Part shown: piece by piece, positions 34,423-43,302 of the stretch
How the letters are laid out: every line of letters starts with the position of its first letter
How positions within the stretch are numbered: position 1 is the first letter of the stretch
Assembly: GCF_008124865.1 (NCBI RefSeq)
Contig: NZ_VNHY01000001.1
Span: 1-64,000 of the forward strand
DNA length: 64,000 nucleotides
Direction: 5' to 3'
Source: Fodinibius salinus
GTDB lineage: Bacteria > Bacteroidota > Rhodothermia > Balneolales > Balneolaceae
Translations under genes and position numbers: made by a program
The notes under the pieces: generated by a model
Database searches by the model: none
The model's input: only the letters and a program-made list of their open reading frames with translations
Told to the model about the DNA's origin: nothing

Positions 34423-36219
34423 ATGGAATATGAGCCAAGTACTATTATTTCGGAAGTTAAAAAGGGGCTTAACAAGCACGATAAAGATGTGCTAATTGCT
34501 ACTAAAAGAGAAGGCCAATGGGTAAAAACCGGCCGAGAAGAATTTACCACTAATATTAAAAAGTTGGCGCTTGGCCTATATGAGTTAGGGGTTCGCAGGG
34601 GAGATAAAGTGAGTCTCCATTCCGAAAATAGTGCAGAATGGTTGATGTGTGATCAGGCAATATTATCGTTAGGTGCTGTTAATGTACCTATTTATACAAC
34701 CCAACCGGCTGATCAGATTAAATATATATTAGATGATTCTGGAGCAAAAGTACACATTGTGTCTAACGATCAGCTTTTTGAGGAAACTCGGTCTATCAGA
34801 GATACTATTGAGAATGTAGAAACCTATATTTCGATTTTTGAGTCTGGGCATGATGAGGTTCGTAATTTGGACGAGATTATCCAGTTGGGAGCTCAGAAAG
34901 ATGAAGAAGATCCGCAGCTTTTTGAACAGCTTAGAGGACAAGTAGATCCGCATGACCTGGCCACTCTTATATATACATCCGGTACTACCGGGGCACCCAA
35001 AGGAGTGATGCTTACGCATAATAATATTGCTTCGAATGTGCAGGCCTCTCTCGAGCGGGTCCCTTTTGATACTACTGTACGGGAACATGAACAGATGCTT
35101 TCTTATCTGCCGCTCTCACATGTCTTTGAGCGAATGATGACCTATCTATATTTGCGTCTGGGGTATCCCATTTACTATATCGAGGATATAGAAGAGATCA
35201 GAGAAGACTTAAAAGAAGTTGAGCCACATTATTTTGCTACGGTCCCCCGACTGCTGGAAAAAATACATACTGGCGCTAAAGTAAAGGGACAAGAAATGAG
35301 TGGGCTTAAAAAGCGTTTGTACTACTGGGCGATTAATAGAGCTGAAGAGTTTGATCCTGAAAATCCTCCGTCCGGGCTTGAGGCCATAAAGCATAAAATT
35401 GCTGATAAGCTTGTTTATTCTAAGATCAGGCCACTTTTTGGGAGACATCTTGCCGGCATGGTTAGCGGGGGTGGTGCGCTTTCTTCCACGATCTTCCGTT
35501 TTATGAATGCAGTTGGAGTAGATTGCCGACAGGGATATGGGCTAACAGAAACTTCGCCTGTTCTTTCTGTGCAAGATGATGATCATTTAATGCCCGGTAG
35601 TTCTGGTGCACCGCTTTCTAATGTGGATATTAAGATTGCCGAAGATGGCGAGATACTGGCTAAAGGTCCTAATGTGATGGAAGGGTATTATAATAATGAG
35701 GAAAAGACCAAAGAAGTATTTACCGAAGACGGCTGGTTTAAAACTGGTGATATTGGGAAACTTGAACGAGGCAATCTGTGTATTACGGACCGAAAAAAAT
35801 CTGTTTTTAAATTATCAACAGGTAAATATATAGCTCCGCAAATTATTCAAAACTTGTTAACTGAAAGTGGGTATATCGATCAGGCGGTTGTTATTGGCTA
35901 CAAACGAAAATTTTGTTCAGCACTTATTGTACCAAGTCTCGAAAATATTAAAAAACATTTTGGGAACCGAGATATAGGTTCACTGGATGATATTAAGGAT
36001 AATCCTAAGGTTCGCGAGGTTATTCAGAAAGAAGTGGATAAAGTAAATGTGAACTTATCACCCTGGGAAACAGTTAAAAAGTTTGTACTGCTTTCGAAAC
36101 CGTTTACTATTGAATCTGGTGAGTTAACGCCTACCCATAAAATAAAGCGATCTGATATTAAAGAGAATTATGCCGATGTAATTGATAAGATTTATGAGGA
36201 TGCTGATGAGGAAGAATAA
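34423..36219 (+). CDS. long-chain fatty acid-CoA ligase
   Basis: The 598-residue AMP-forming ligase of the long-chain (FadD15/ACSL) class has YTSGTTGAPKGVMLTHNN, SYLPLSHVFERM, GYGLTETSPVL, a GWFKTGDIGK acidic motif, and the ITDRKKSVFKLSTGKYIAP segment of this subclass. It activates fatty acids for beta-oxidation. The fadN-like gene follows 64 bp downstream on the same strand, so the two are likely co-regulated. Confidence 0.92.
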   Translation: MEYEPSTIISEVKKGLNKHDKDVLIATKREGQWVKTGREEFTTNIKKLALGLYELGVRRGDKVSLHSENSAEWLMCDQAILSLGAVNVPIYTTQPADQIKYILDDSGAKVHIVSNDQLFEETRSIRDTIENVETYISIFESGHDEVRNLDEIIQLGAQKDEEDPQLFEQLRGQVDPHDLATLIYTSGTTGAPKGVMLTHNNIASNVQASLERVPFDTTVREHEQMLSYLPLSHVFERMMTYLYLRLGYPIYYIEDIEEIREDLKEVEPHYFATVPRLLEKIHTGAKVKGQEMSGLKKRLYYWAINRAEEFDPENPPSGLEAIKHKIADKLVYSKIRPLFGRHLAGMVSGGGALSSTIFRFMNAVGVDCRQGYGLTETSPVLSVQDDDHLMPGSSGAPLSNVDIKIAEDGEILAKGPNVMEGYYNNEEKTKEVFTEDGWFKTGDIGKLERGNLCITDRKKSVFKLSTGKYIAPQIIQNLLTESGYIDQAVVIGYKRKFCSALIVPSLENIKKHFGNRDIGSLDDIKDNPKVREVIQKEVDKVNVNLSPWETVKKFVLLSKPFTIESGELTPTHKIKRSDIKENYADVIDKIYEDADEEE

Positions 36220-36283
36220 TTATTGATGAGTGAGTGCTTCAAGACTCTTTAAATTTAAACCTGTTTACTAACGCAAATATTTT

Positions 36284-38656
36284 ATGAGTACTTCTGATTA
36301 CGATATTCAAAAAGTAGCTGTACTTGGGTCGGGAACGATGGGATGCCAAATAGCAGCCCATTGTGTAAATGCCGGACTCCAGGTTTGGTTACTCGACCTT
36401 AAAGATGAAGAAAGTGACAATCCCAATCAGCAGGTGGTTGATAATATAAAGGAACTCACGAAAATGAATCCCGCTCCATTGGGCAATCCGTCGGATGCTG
36501 AAAAAATAAAACCGGGTAATTTTACTGATGATCTTGATATTATTGCCGAAATGGATTGGGTATGTGAGGCCATCGTCGAAAAAATGGACATCAAACAAAG
36601 TATGATGGCCGATATTCAGGAAGTCCGCACGGAAGGTACCATTGTGACTTCCAACACATCAGGATTACCAATTGGAGATATTAGTGAGAATTGTTCAGCT
36701 GAATTTCGAAAACACTTTTTGGGGACGCACTTTTTTAATCCCCCCAGGTATATGAAACTTCTGGAAGTTATCCCCACCTCAGATACGGCAGATTCGGTCA
36801 CTGAATTTATGGCCACTTTTTGTGAGAAAATGCTGGGCAAAGGCATTGTGCGGTGCAAAGATACCCCAAACTTTATTGCCAATCGAATTGGAATCTTTTC
36901 GATGGCTAACATGATGCCGTATTTCTTTAACGGTGATTTCCGAGCCGAAGAAATCGACTTTTTAACAGGCACACTCACCGGTTATTCCAAAGCAGCGACC
37001 TTTCGTACGGCTGATATGGCAGGACTGGATGTCACCCATCATGTAGCTAACAATTTGTACCCATCTATACCTGATGATGAACGGCGCGATGTTTTCCAGC
37101 TGCCGGATGAATTTGATACCATGATTGAAGAGGAGAAACACGGTAATAAAACAGGCGAAGGTTTCTATAAAAAAGTTCGCACTGAGGAGGGCAAAGAATA
37201 CAAGGTTATTAATCCCGATACGCTGGAATACGAATCGCAGATAGATCCTGAGTTTGAAAGTGCAAACAAAGCGAAAAAGAAATTCAAGACTCCAGAGGAA
37301 CGGCTCAAATTTCTGGTTAAACAAGATGACAAAGTGGGGCAGTTTTTGTGGGATATTCATTGCGATTTGTTGCTCTATTCAGCAAACAGAATTCCAGAGA
37401 TAACTGAATCCGTTGAAGCCATTGATCGTGCGATGAAGTGGGGCTTTAACTGGGAGCTGGGACCCTTTGAGCGCTGGGATGCCATTGGCGTGAAAGAATC
37501 AGTGCAACGCATGCAGGATGAAGGGTTGGATGTTCCTGAATCAGTAGTACAGATGCTTGAAAAGGGCCGCAACCAATTTTATGATCAAAATGAGGGAACG
37601 GTATACAATTTGGCAACTGGAGAAGTGGAGCAGTTGAGTCCGCCTGCTCAAGGTGCCATCGAGATATCAACACTCAAAGCTAACGACAGGGAAGTATTCG
37701 GCAACGATCATGCTGGTTTATATGATCTTGGGGATGGCGTTGCGCTCTTTGAATTTCGTACGAAACGACAGACACTTGGTTTTGAGCTTGTCCAAGCGCT
37801 ACAGAAGTCCTGTGACATTGTTGCCCGCCAATTTGATGCACTCGTCATCAGTCATGACAATGACAACTTTACGTATGGTGCGAATCTGATGGAAGCCATG
37901 CAGGCGTGGAAGCAGGGTGACAAGGAGCGCGTGAAAACTGCAGTACAGCATTTTCAGGATACTGCAGTGGGACTTCGTTATCAGCCATTTCCCGTGGTAG
38001 TTGCTCCTTTTGGGCGATCGCTGGGCGGTGGTGTAGAATTTATTATGCATGCCGATAAGGTGGTTGCTCATCACGAACTGTATGCTGGACTGGTAGAAGT
38101 AGGGGTTGGTTTGTTGCCCGCAGGCGGTGGGACGAAGGAATTGCTCTACCGTGCCATGCATCAGGTGATGGACGATGAGCAGGTGGATCCCATGCCGTAT
38201 ATTAAAGAAAATTTTAAAACGATTGGTATGGCTAAAGTCTCGGATGGAGCGCCCAAAGCACAGCAGTTGGGATATCTCCGGGATTCTGATTCCATTATTA
38301 TGAATCGCGATCTGCTAATTTCCAATGCCAAAGATGAGGCTCGTCGTATGGCTGATTTGGGTTACCACCCGCCCGCAAAACCGACGATACAGGTACAGGG
38401 TAAGAAGGCACTGAGCTCGTTAAAGCTGATGCTTTATATTATGCATGAGGCAAATTTTATCACCGATTACGATAAAGTTGTTGCTGAAAGGGTGGCTTAT
38501 GTAATGAGTGGAGGTGATTTGAGTGAACCTCAAGAAGTATCCGAAGACTATTTGCTAAAGCTCGAAAGAGAAGCCTTTTTAAAACTTCTTGAAGACGAAC
38601 GAACCCAAGCCCGAATAGAACACATGCTTGAGAAAGGGAAACCGCTGAGAAATTAG
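36284..38656 (+). CDS. fadN: 3-hydroxyacyl-CoA dehydrogenase / enoyl-CoA hydratase fusion (FadN/FadB-like)
   Basis: The 790-residue beta-oxidation enzyme starts with the dehydrogenase half (VAVLGSGTMGCQIAAHC NAD motif; FLGTHFFNPPRYMKLLEVI with catalytic His). C-terminal 3HCDH domains continue to ~residue 430. A crotonase-like half then follows (~465-690: FGRSLGGGVEFIMHADKVV, with Glu, and GLVEVGVGLLPAGGGTKEL). The dehydrogenase-first order is that of Bacillus FadN rather than E. coli FadB. It is grouped with a ligase upstream and a thiolase downstream, from which it is separated by a four-helix-bundle gene. Confidence 0.93.
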   Translation: MSTSDYDIQKVAVLGSGTMGCQIAAHCVNAGLQVWLLDLKDEESDNPNQQVVDNIKELTKMNPAPLGNPSDAEKIKPGNFTDDLDIIAEMDWVCEAIVEKMDIKQSMMADIQEVRTEGTIVTSNTSGLPIGDISENCSAEFRKHFLGTHFFNPPRYMKLLEVIPTSDTADSVTEFMATFCEKMLGKGIVRCKDTPNFIANRIGIFSMANMMPYFFNGDFRAEEIDFLTGTLTGYSKAATFRTADMAGLDVTHHVANNLYPSIPDDERRDVFQLPDEFDTMIEEEKHGNKTGEGFYKKVRTEEGKEYKVINPDTLEYESQIDPEFESANKAKKKFKTPEERLKFLVKQDDKVGQFLWDIHCDLLLYSANRIPEITESVEAIDRAMKWGFNWELGPFERWDAIGVKESVQRMQDEGLDVPESVVQMLEKGRNQFYDQNEGTVYNLATGEVEQLSPPAQGAIEISTLKANDREVFGNDHAGLYDLGDGVALFEFRTKRQTLGFELVQALQKSCDIVARQFDALVISHDNDNFTYGANLMEAMQAWKQGDKERVKTAVQHFQDTAVGLRYQPFPVVVAPFGRSLGGGVEFIMHADKVVAHHELYAGLVEVGVGLLPAGGGTKELLYRAMHQVMDDEQVDPMPYIKENFKTIGMAKVSDGAPKAQQLGYLRDSDSIIMNRDLLISNAKDEARRMADLGYHPPAKPTIQVQGKKALSSLKLMLYIMHEANFITDYDKVVAERVAYVMSGGDLSEPQEVSEDYLLKLEREAFLKLLEDERTQARIEHMLEKGKPLRN

Positions 38657-38677
38657 TTATTTAGTAGAAAGTATATG

Positions 38678-39164
38678 GTATTGAGTAGAGAGTATATTGC
38701 ATTAAAGTTTCTTCAATTAATCTGTAAGAAAATTGTCATAAAAAGGTCTTAATGGTAAGTGTAAATTATTAACTAAATTCACTTACTATGAATAATTTTA
38801 GAGAATTAGATGTTTGGAAGAAAGCCGTCGAACTTGCTACCAGAATTTATCAACTAACTGATGATTACCCTAAACAAGAAGTATATGGTTTAACTTCTCA
38901 AATCCGAAGATGTACTGTTTCTATCAGTTCAAATATTGCTGAGGGAGCAGGACGAAGGAGCGAAAAGGAATTTCAAAAATTTCTCGATATTGCAACAGGA
39001 TCTTGTTACGAACTCGAAACGCAATTAATTATTTCAAATAACTTACAGTATTTAAATGAGGCGGAGTATAAAAATATCAAAGGTAAACTGATTGAAATCC
39101 AGAAGATGATTTATGCTCTAAGACAGAGTTTAGCAGAGTAATTTTTAAACTTTCTACTTAATAC
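38678..39164. repeat. inverted-repeat pair flanking the four-helix-bundle gene
   Basis: GTATTGAGTAGAGAGTAT at 38678-38695 and the reverse complement of 39147-39164 (GTATTAAGTAGAAAGTTT) match at 15 of 18 positions. They bracket the small gene 38788-39141, which interrupts the otherwise tight fadN-thiolase order. The arms suggest that this segment was inserted as a unit. Confidence 0.5.
38788..39141 (+). CDS. four-helix bundle protein (S23/IVP family)
   Basis: The 117-residue all-helical protein is of the family found in 23S rRNA intervening sequences and as free genes in many Bacteroidota. Typical blocks are FRELDVWKKAVELA, YGLTSQIRRCTVSISSNIAE, GAGRRSEKEFQKFLDIA and CYELETQLIIS. It is related in fold to the diversity-generating-retroelement accessory protein Avd, but no reverse transcriptase or variable repeat is nearby. 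It lies between fadN (131 bp) and the thiolase gene (32 bp), within inverted repeats. Confidence 0.9.
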   Translation: MNNFRELDVWKKAVELATRIYQLTDDYPKQEVYGLTSQIRRCTVSISSNIAEGAGRRSEKEFQKFLDIATGSCYELETQLIISNNLQYLNEAEYKNIKGKLIEIQKMIYALRQSLAE

Positions 39165-39173
39165 TTTTTACGT

Positions 39174-40361
39174 ATGACTAACAGAGAAGCCGTAATTGTC
39201 GCCGCAGCAAGAACGCCAACCGGAAAAGCCAATAAAGGATCACTCCGGTTCACGCCACCCGACACGCTGGGTGGAGAAGTAATTAAATCGTTGCTGGAAA
39301 GAGCACCTTCCGTAGAGCCGGAAATGGTTAATGACGTAATTATGGGATGTGCCTTTCCCGAAGCTTCGCAGGGGCTTAACGTGGCCAGGCAGTGTGCTGC
39401 TCTCGGTGGATTACCAGCGTCAGTTCCTGCTGCCACCGTGAATCGTTTTTGTTCGTCCGGGCTGCAGACCATAGCGCAGGCCTCCGAAAGGATTATGACT
39501 GGTGCTGCTGATATTATTATTGCCGGTGGTGTTGAATCGATGTCAAAAGTGCCGATGGGCGGATTTGTTGTAGAGCCCAATCCCGAACTGGTTGAAGAGT
39601 ATCCCGAAATTTATATCAACATGGGGCTGACGGCCGAAAACGTAGCTGATAAGTATGATGTTAGTCGTAAAGATCAGGATGCTTTTGCTTATCGGAGTCA
39701 CCAGCGGGCGATTAAGGCTTGGGAAGAAGATTATTTTGCTGATCAAATTGTGCCCATTGAAGTGACCGAAAAGAAAGTGACTGCCGGTGGAGAAGTGGGA
39801 GAACAAGCGTTTACCTTTGATACCGATGAAGGACCTCGTAGTGATACTTCTGAAGAAATCTTAGCAAAATTAAATCCTGCCTTTAAAAAAGGAGGCACGG
39901 TAACAGCTGGCAACTCTTCACAAATGAATGATGCTGCTGCAGCTGTGATGGTTATGAGCAGAGAAAAAGCCGAGGAGCTGGAGCTTACACCGATGGCCCA
40001 ATATCACGGGTTCTCAGTTGCAGGTGTACCACCCGAGATTATGGGGATTGGTCCTGTGGAAGCCGTACCCAAAGTGCTTGATCAAACTAACATGGATCTG
40101 AACGACATTGATCTTATAGAATTGAACGAAGCTTTTGCCGCACAGTCAGTGGCTGTTATACGCGAACTTGGCCTCGATGAAGATATTGTCAACATCAACG
40201 GTGGGGCTATTGCTATGGGACATCCACTTGGTTGCACCGGTGCAAAGCTTACTACGCAGATTTTGCATGATCTACAGCGCCTTGACAAACAGTTTGCTAT
40301 GGTTACCATGTGTGTAGGTGGTGGCATGGGGGCAGCAGGCATTTTTGAGAATTTAAATTAA
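39174..40361 (+). CDS. fadA: acetyl-CoA C-acyltransferase (3-ketoacyl-CoA thiolase)
   Basis: The 395-residue thiolase has Cys93 ([11 protein letters not shown]), His350 ([14 protein letters not shown]) and Cys380 (TMCVGGGMG), the complete catalytic set. It cleaves 3-ketoacyl-CoA with CoA to shorten the chain by two carbons. Together with the fused dehydrogenase/hydratase at 36284 it forms the core beta-oxidation pair. The leader contains TTAAACTTTCTACT at 39145-39158, a 14-mer also present upstream of paaJ. Confidence 0.94.
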   Translation: MTNREAVIVAAARTPTGKANKGSLRFTPPDTLGGEVIKSLLERAPSVEPEMVNDVIMGCAFPEASQGLNVARQCAALGGLPASVPAATVNRFCSSGLQTIAQASERIMTGAADIIIAGGVESMSKVPMGGFVVEPNPELVEEYPEIYINMGLTAENVADKYDVSRKDQDAFAYRSHQRAIKAWEEDYFADQIVPIEVTEKKVTAGGEVGEQAFTFDTDEGPRSDTSEEILAKLNPAFKKGGTVTAGNSSQMNDAAAAVMVMSREKAEELELTPMAQYHGFSVAGVPPEIMGIGPVEAVPKVLDQTNMDLNDIDLIELNEAFAAQSVAVIRELGLDEDIVNINGGAIAMGHPLGCTGAKLTTQILHDLQRLDKQFAMVTMCVGGGMGAAGIFENLN

Positions 40362-40368
40362 CTTTAAT

Positions 40369-40453
40369 AGAACACAGATGTAGCGAATAAAACTGCTTTT
40401 CATTGTTATATGTAGTCAGTGAAAATCTGTCCGATCCGTGCCATCAGTGTTCT
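40369..40453. repeat. dispersed palindromic repeat (AGAACAC...GTGTTCT)
   Basis: AGAACACAGATG at 40369-40380 and CATCAGTGTTCT at 40442-40453 are reverse complements with one mismatch in 12. The interior includes CAGTGAAAATCTGTCCGATC. This wording is familiar as a non-coding repeat dispersed in many environmental bacterial genomes (recollection, not a search). It lies between the thiolase and the reductase gene, so it would be transcribed through. Confidence 0.55.
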
Positions 40454-40466
40454 AAAATTATGTTTT

Positions 40467-41321
40467 ATGTTCAGAGAAGACACTCTTAAGAAGAAAACAA
40501 TATTAATAACCGGCGGTGGAAGTGGCTTAGGTTTGGCAATGGCTAAAAAATTTGCTTCTGTAGGCAGTAATATCGCCATTTGTGGTCGAACACAGTCAAA
40601 GTTGGATAATGCCGCCGATGAAATTGCAAATGAAGGTGATATCCAGGTTGAAACTTATCAATGTGATGTCAGAGATCACGACCGAGTCACCGAAATGACC
40701 CAAAGTATTGTAGAAGATTTTGGCGCCATGGATGGACTGGTTAACAATGCGGCTGGTAACTTTCTGGCAGCCTCTGAAGATCTTAGCCCGGGTGGCTTTA
40801 AAGCCATTATTGATATTGTGCTGCACGGTTCGTTCAATTGCACTCATGCTTTTGGAAATTATCTGATCGATAGCGGCCGGGGAGGTAATATCCTGAATAT
40901 TGTAACAACCTATGCTGATGATTTTGGATCATCATTTGTGCTCCCCTCGGCTTGTGCTAAATCCGGAGTACTAACCATGACGCGTTCACTGGCATATGAA
41001 TGGGCTACATATGATATCAGGTTAAATGCTATTGCCCCCGGACCTTTTCCCACCGAAGGGGCATGGACGCGTTTGGTTCCTGATGATAGTTTTGAAGAAA
41101 AATTTCTTTCCAAGATACCTGCTGGCAGGTATGGTGATCCCGAAGAGTTGGCAAACTTAGCTACGTTTATAATGTCAGATATGTCACCGTATATGACGGG
41201 TGAATGTGTAACAATTGACGGTGGTGAGCGTTTGTCTGCCGGGCAGTTTAACTTTATTGATAAGCTGGCTTCCCGGGATGAGCTGAAAGAATTCTTTCAA
41301 ATGATGAAAGAGAAATCTTAA
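40467..41321 (+). CDS. fadH: 2,4-dienoyl-CoA reductase-like SDR
   Basis: The ~284-residue SDR is started at ATG 40467 (MFREDTLKKKTILITGG); the frame can be extended to GTG 40419 inside the repeat. It resembles the DECR/FadH SDR class: TGGGSGLGLAMAKKF, NNAAGNFLAASEDLSP, IVTTYADDFGSSFVLPSACAK (with Tyr and Lys outside the usual YxxxK), and NAIAPGPFPTEGAW. It would reduce dienoyl-CoA intermediates of unsaturated fatty acids, which suits its place after the thiolase. Its stop overlaps the convergent gene by 4 bp. Confidence 0.85.
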   Translation: MFREDTLKKKTILITGGGSGLGLAMAKKFASVGSNIAICGRTQSKLDNAADEIANEGDIQVETYQCDVRDHDRVTEMTQSIVEDFGAMDGLVNNAAGNFLAASEDLSPGGFKAIIDIVLHGSFNCTHAFGNYLIDSGRGGNILNIVTTYADDFGSSFVLPSACAKSGVLTMTRSLAYEWATYDIRLNAIAPGPFPTEGAWTRLVPDDSFEEKFLSKIPAGRYGDPEELANLATFIMSDMSPYMTGECVTIDGGERLSAGQFNFIDKLASRDELKEFFQMMKEKS

Positions 41322-42169
41322 ACCCGGGCTAGCTTTTTCTCAACTTTTTCTATTGTTTTCGTTAACTCCAGCAGGTGGTGGCCGTTATAAATAGCTGGCC
41401 GATTTAACTGGATAGATTTGATAAATTCTAAGGCCGCCATTTCTGCTGATTTTGAAGCATCAAAATGATGACGTTTAAAGTATAAATGGTCTTTTTTTGA
41501 GGCTTCTCCCAATCTTACGGATTGTTCATGTACATTACAGTCGAGCAGGTAATTATTATTTGCAACTACTCTGTGGTGTGAAGTTTCTCCTGCAGCAGTA
41601 TTAATATATATACTGGCCGTTGCTCCACTGTCGAACCGAAGAAACATTTGTATAGCCTGTATTGTATCTTCGATAACTGAAATTGTTTGTAGATCCATAT
41701 GATGAACAGCCCCGTTAACCCACCGGAGGCATAGAGCAAGTTCGTCAATCCAGTAATAATTGAAGTTATATTCAGATTCGAGATGATCAGTATGATTAAT
41801 CTCGCGTTTTACCTGTATAAATGAAGGGCGCTTAATTTTTTTGTGCATCCATTTTGTGGCTGGTGCGAGTGTAGGCCAGTGCGAAAACTGGAGCAGTACA
41901 TTTGATTCTTCGGCAGTATGATAAATTTTTTGAACTAACTGTTTATCAGTAGGTAGCGGAGAAACCAAAAAGGTATGGTAGCCATTTTTGACTGCATCCA
42001 GCATGTGCCGTATCCGTTGCTTGCTTTTATCCAGTAAAATACAAGCGTCAACATTACCGATATCGGCAAGTTTAGAGGTGATAACAACTTCGGAAACTGT
42101 TTTATGGGGACGCAGATGCTGTTCCCAGGCTATTGCACGATCTGCCGATCCGACGATCCCTATCTTCAT
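41318..42169 (-). CDS. Gfo/Idh/MocA-like oxidoreductase, divergent
   Basis: The 283-residue protein has an N-terminal Rossmann start (MKIGIVGSADRA) and the order of a small Gfo/Idh/MocA dehydrogenase: DACILLDKSKQRIRHMLDAV, then LVSPLPTD where the family usually has EKPLA, then a C-terminal alpha/beta region ending in FIKSIQLNRPAIYNG. The usual catalytic Lys of EKP is missing (Ser-Pro here), so activity is uncertain. Monocistronic. Substrate unknown. Confidence 0.6.
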   Translation of the reverse strand: MKIGIVGSADRAIAWEQHLRPHKTVSEVVITSKLADIGNVDACILLDKSKQRIRHMLDAVKNGYHTFLVSPLPTDKQLVQKIYHTAEESNVLLQFSHWPTLAPATKWMHKKIKRPSFIQVKREINHTDHLESEYNFNYYWIDELALCLRWVNGAVHHMDLQTISVIEDTIQAIQMFLRFDSGATASIYINTAAGETSHHRVVANNNYLLDCNVHEQSVRLGEASKKDHLYFKRHHFDASKSAEMAALEFIKSIQLNRPAIYNGHHLLELTKTIEKVEKKLARV

Positions 42170-42249
42170 ATTGTTGTGAATATATGAGTATTTACTTCAC
42201 ATATTTATGAAATGGGGATCAACTTTCAAAATAGAAATGGTTGATTTAT

Positions 42250-42432
42250 TTAATCAGGCATGACGAGGGCCAGAATAAAATAGAGTAATACCGGAGCTCC
42301 TGAACCCAGAAATGTGATAACCACAAATATGATTCTGACAATGGTTGGATCCCAGCCCAAGTATTCGGCAATACCTCCGCATACACCGGTAAGCATTTTA
42401 TCAGTACGTGATTTTCTTAATCGAGCTCCCAT
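42250..42432 (-). CDS. PspC domain protein
   Basis: This 60-residue protein consists of a single PspC domain: KMLTGVCGGIAEYLGWDPTI, followed by a C-terminal hydrophobic helix of about 25 residues. PspC proteins are small inner-membrane proteins linked to envelope stress. It is 54 bp downstream of the phosphatidyltransferase gene in the same direction. Confidence 0.92.
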   Translation of the reverse strand: MGARLRKSRTDKMLTGVCGGIAEYLGWDPTIVRIIFVVITFLGSGAPVLLYFILALVMPD

Positions 42433-42486
42433 ATTGGTAGTTATTAAGTTGAAGTAGTTGATGTTCTTTACAGGTGTACGTATATA

Positions 42487-43170
42487 CTAATCAGATGTTA
42501 CAGCAGGATTCCAGTTTAGATAAAACGAAAGTCCAAAATAGTAAAAGGGGAACAGGAATGAGCTGTAAATTAATGTAGGAGAAGAATCATCAAAGTAATA
42601 CATGAGTGCAAAAAGTTGCAGGACAAAAACACTCCCCAGCAGTAAGGTTAGGGGTCGTAGAAAGGTAGTGCGCGTGGGATATAAAAATTTAACCGGTAGA
42701 AAGGTGACAAGGGCAAAAAACAATAAAATGCCTGAGGCAAATATGACAGGCAAATCCAGCAGAAAGATATAGAAGACAACAATATTCCAGTACGAGGGAA
42801 ATCCAAGGAAAAAGTGGTTGTCAGTTTTGGCCTGTTTATTCGAAAAGCCAAAGACGCTGGCTAGGGCACAGATCATCAGCACCCATATTGGTAATCGCAT
42901 AGTGGCGTAAATCCACAACAACGGAGCTACTGTCCACGTCAAAAAGTCGATGATATTATCCATCAGAGCACCGTCAATTTGAGCAGCATATTTTTTTGTG
43001 TTCACCAGTCGAGCAAGTGCCCCGTCAATGGAATCAATAATAGCTGATAATGCTAGTATCCAGATAGCTTCTTGATAAAAGCCATCGTAAATAAGGATAA
43101 TAGCCCATAACCCTAAACTGGCACCTAAGGCCGTTAAAATATGTACCCCATATGCAGCTGTCTTTTTCAC
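42487..43170 (-). CDS. pcs: CDP-alcohol phosphatidyltransferase, phosphatidylcholine synthase-like
   Basis: The 227-residue membrane enzyme has about seven hydrophobic helices and the CDP-alcohol phosphotransferase motif DSIDGALAR...GALMDNIID (D-x2-D-G-x2-A-R ... G-x3-D-x3-D). The following HFFLGFPSYWN strongly recalls phosphatidylcholine synthase, which condenses CDP-diacylglycerol with choline. The C-terminus ends with several TM helices. No choline transport gene is adjacent. The assignment to the superfamily is sure; the choline specificity rests on the FPSYWN region. Confidence 0.82.
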   Translation of the reverse strand: MKKTAAYGVHILTALGASLGLWAIILIYDGFYQEAIWILALSAIIDSIDGALARLVNTKKYAAQIDGALMDNIIDFLTWTVAPLLWIYATMRLPIWVLMICALASVFGFSNKQAKTDNHFFLGFPSYWNIVVFYIFLLDLPVIFASGILLFFALVTFLPVKFLYPTRTTFLRPLTLLLGSVFVLQLFALMYYFDDSSPTLIYSSFLFPFYYFGLSFYLNWNPAVTSD

Positions 43171-43230
43171 ACCTAAATTATTCTAATATGTAAATTGCCT
43201 TCCGATATTTAGTTCCTTAATAAAATAAAA

Positions 43231-43257
43231 AAAGCGGAACCTATGAAGTCCCGCTTT
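43231..43257 (-). terminator. rho-independent terminator after the BlaR1-like gene
   Basis: AAAGCGGAAC (43231-43240) pairs with GTCCCGCTTT (43248-43257) with one mismatch and a 7-nt loop. Read on the minus strand, the stem is followed by a T-run (43230 downward). It lies 46 bp after the stop of the M56 gene and before pcs. Confidence 0.8.
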
Positions 43258-43302
43258 AAAATCATATAGAAATGTGAAAGTTACCTCTTAAATATCAGTA
43301 AT

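Noticed and set aside
38788-39141. Avd accessory protein of a diversity-generating retroelement
   Set aside because: Fold family is shared, but there is no reverse transcriptase, template repeat or variable-repeat gene nearby.
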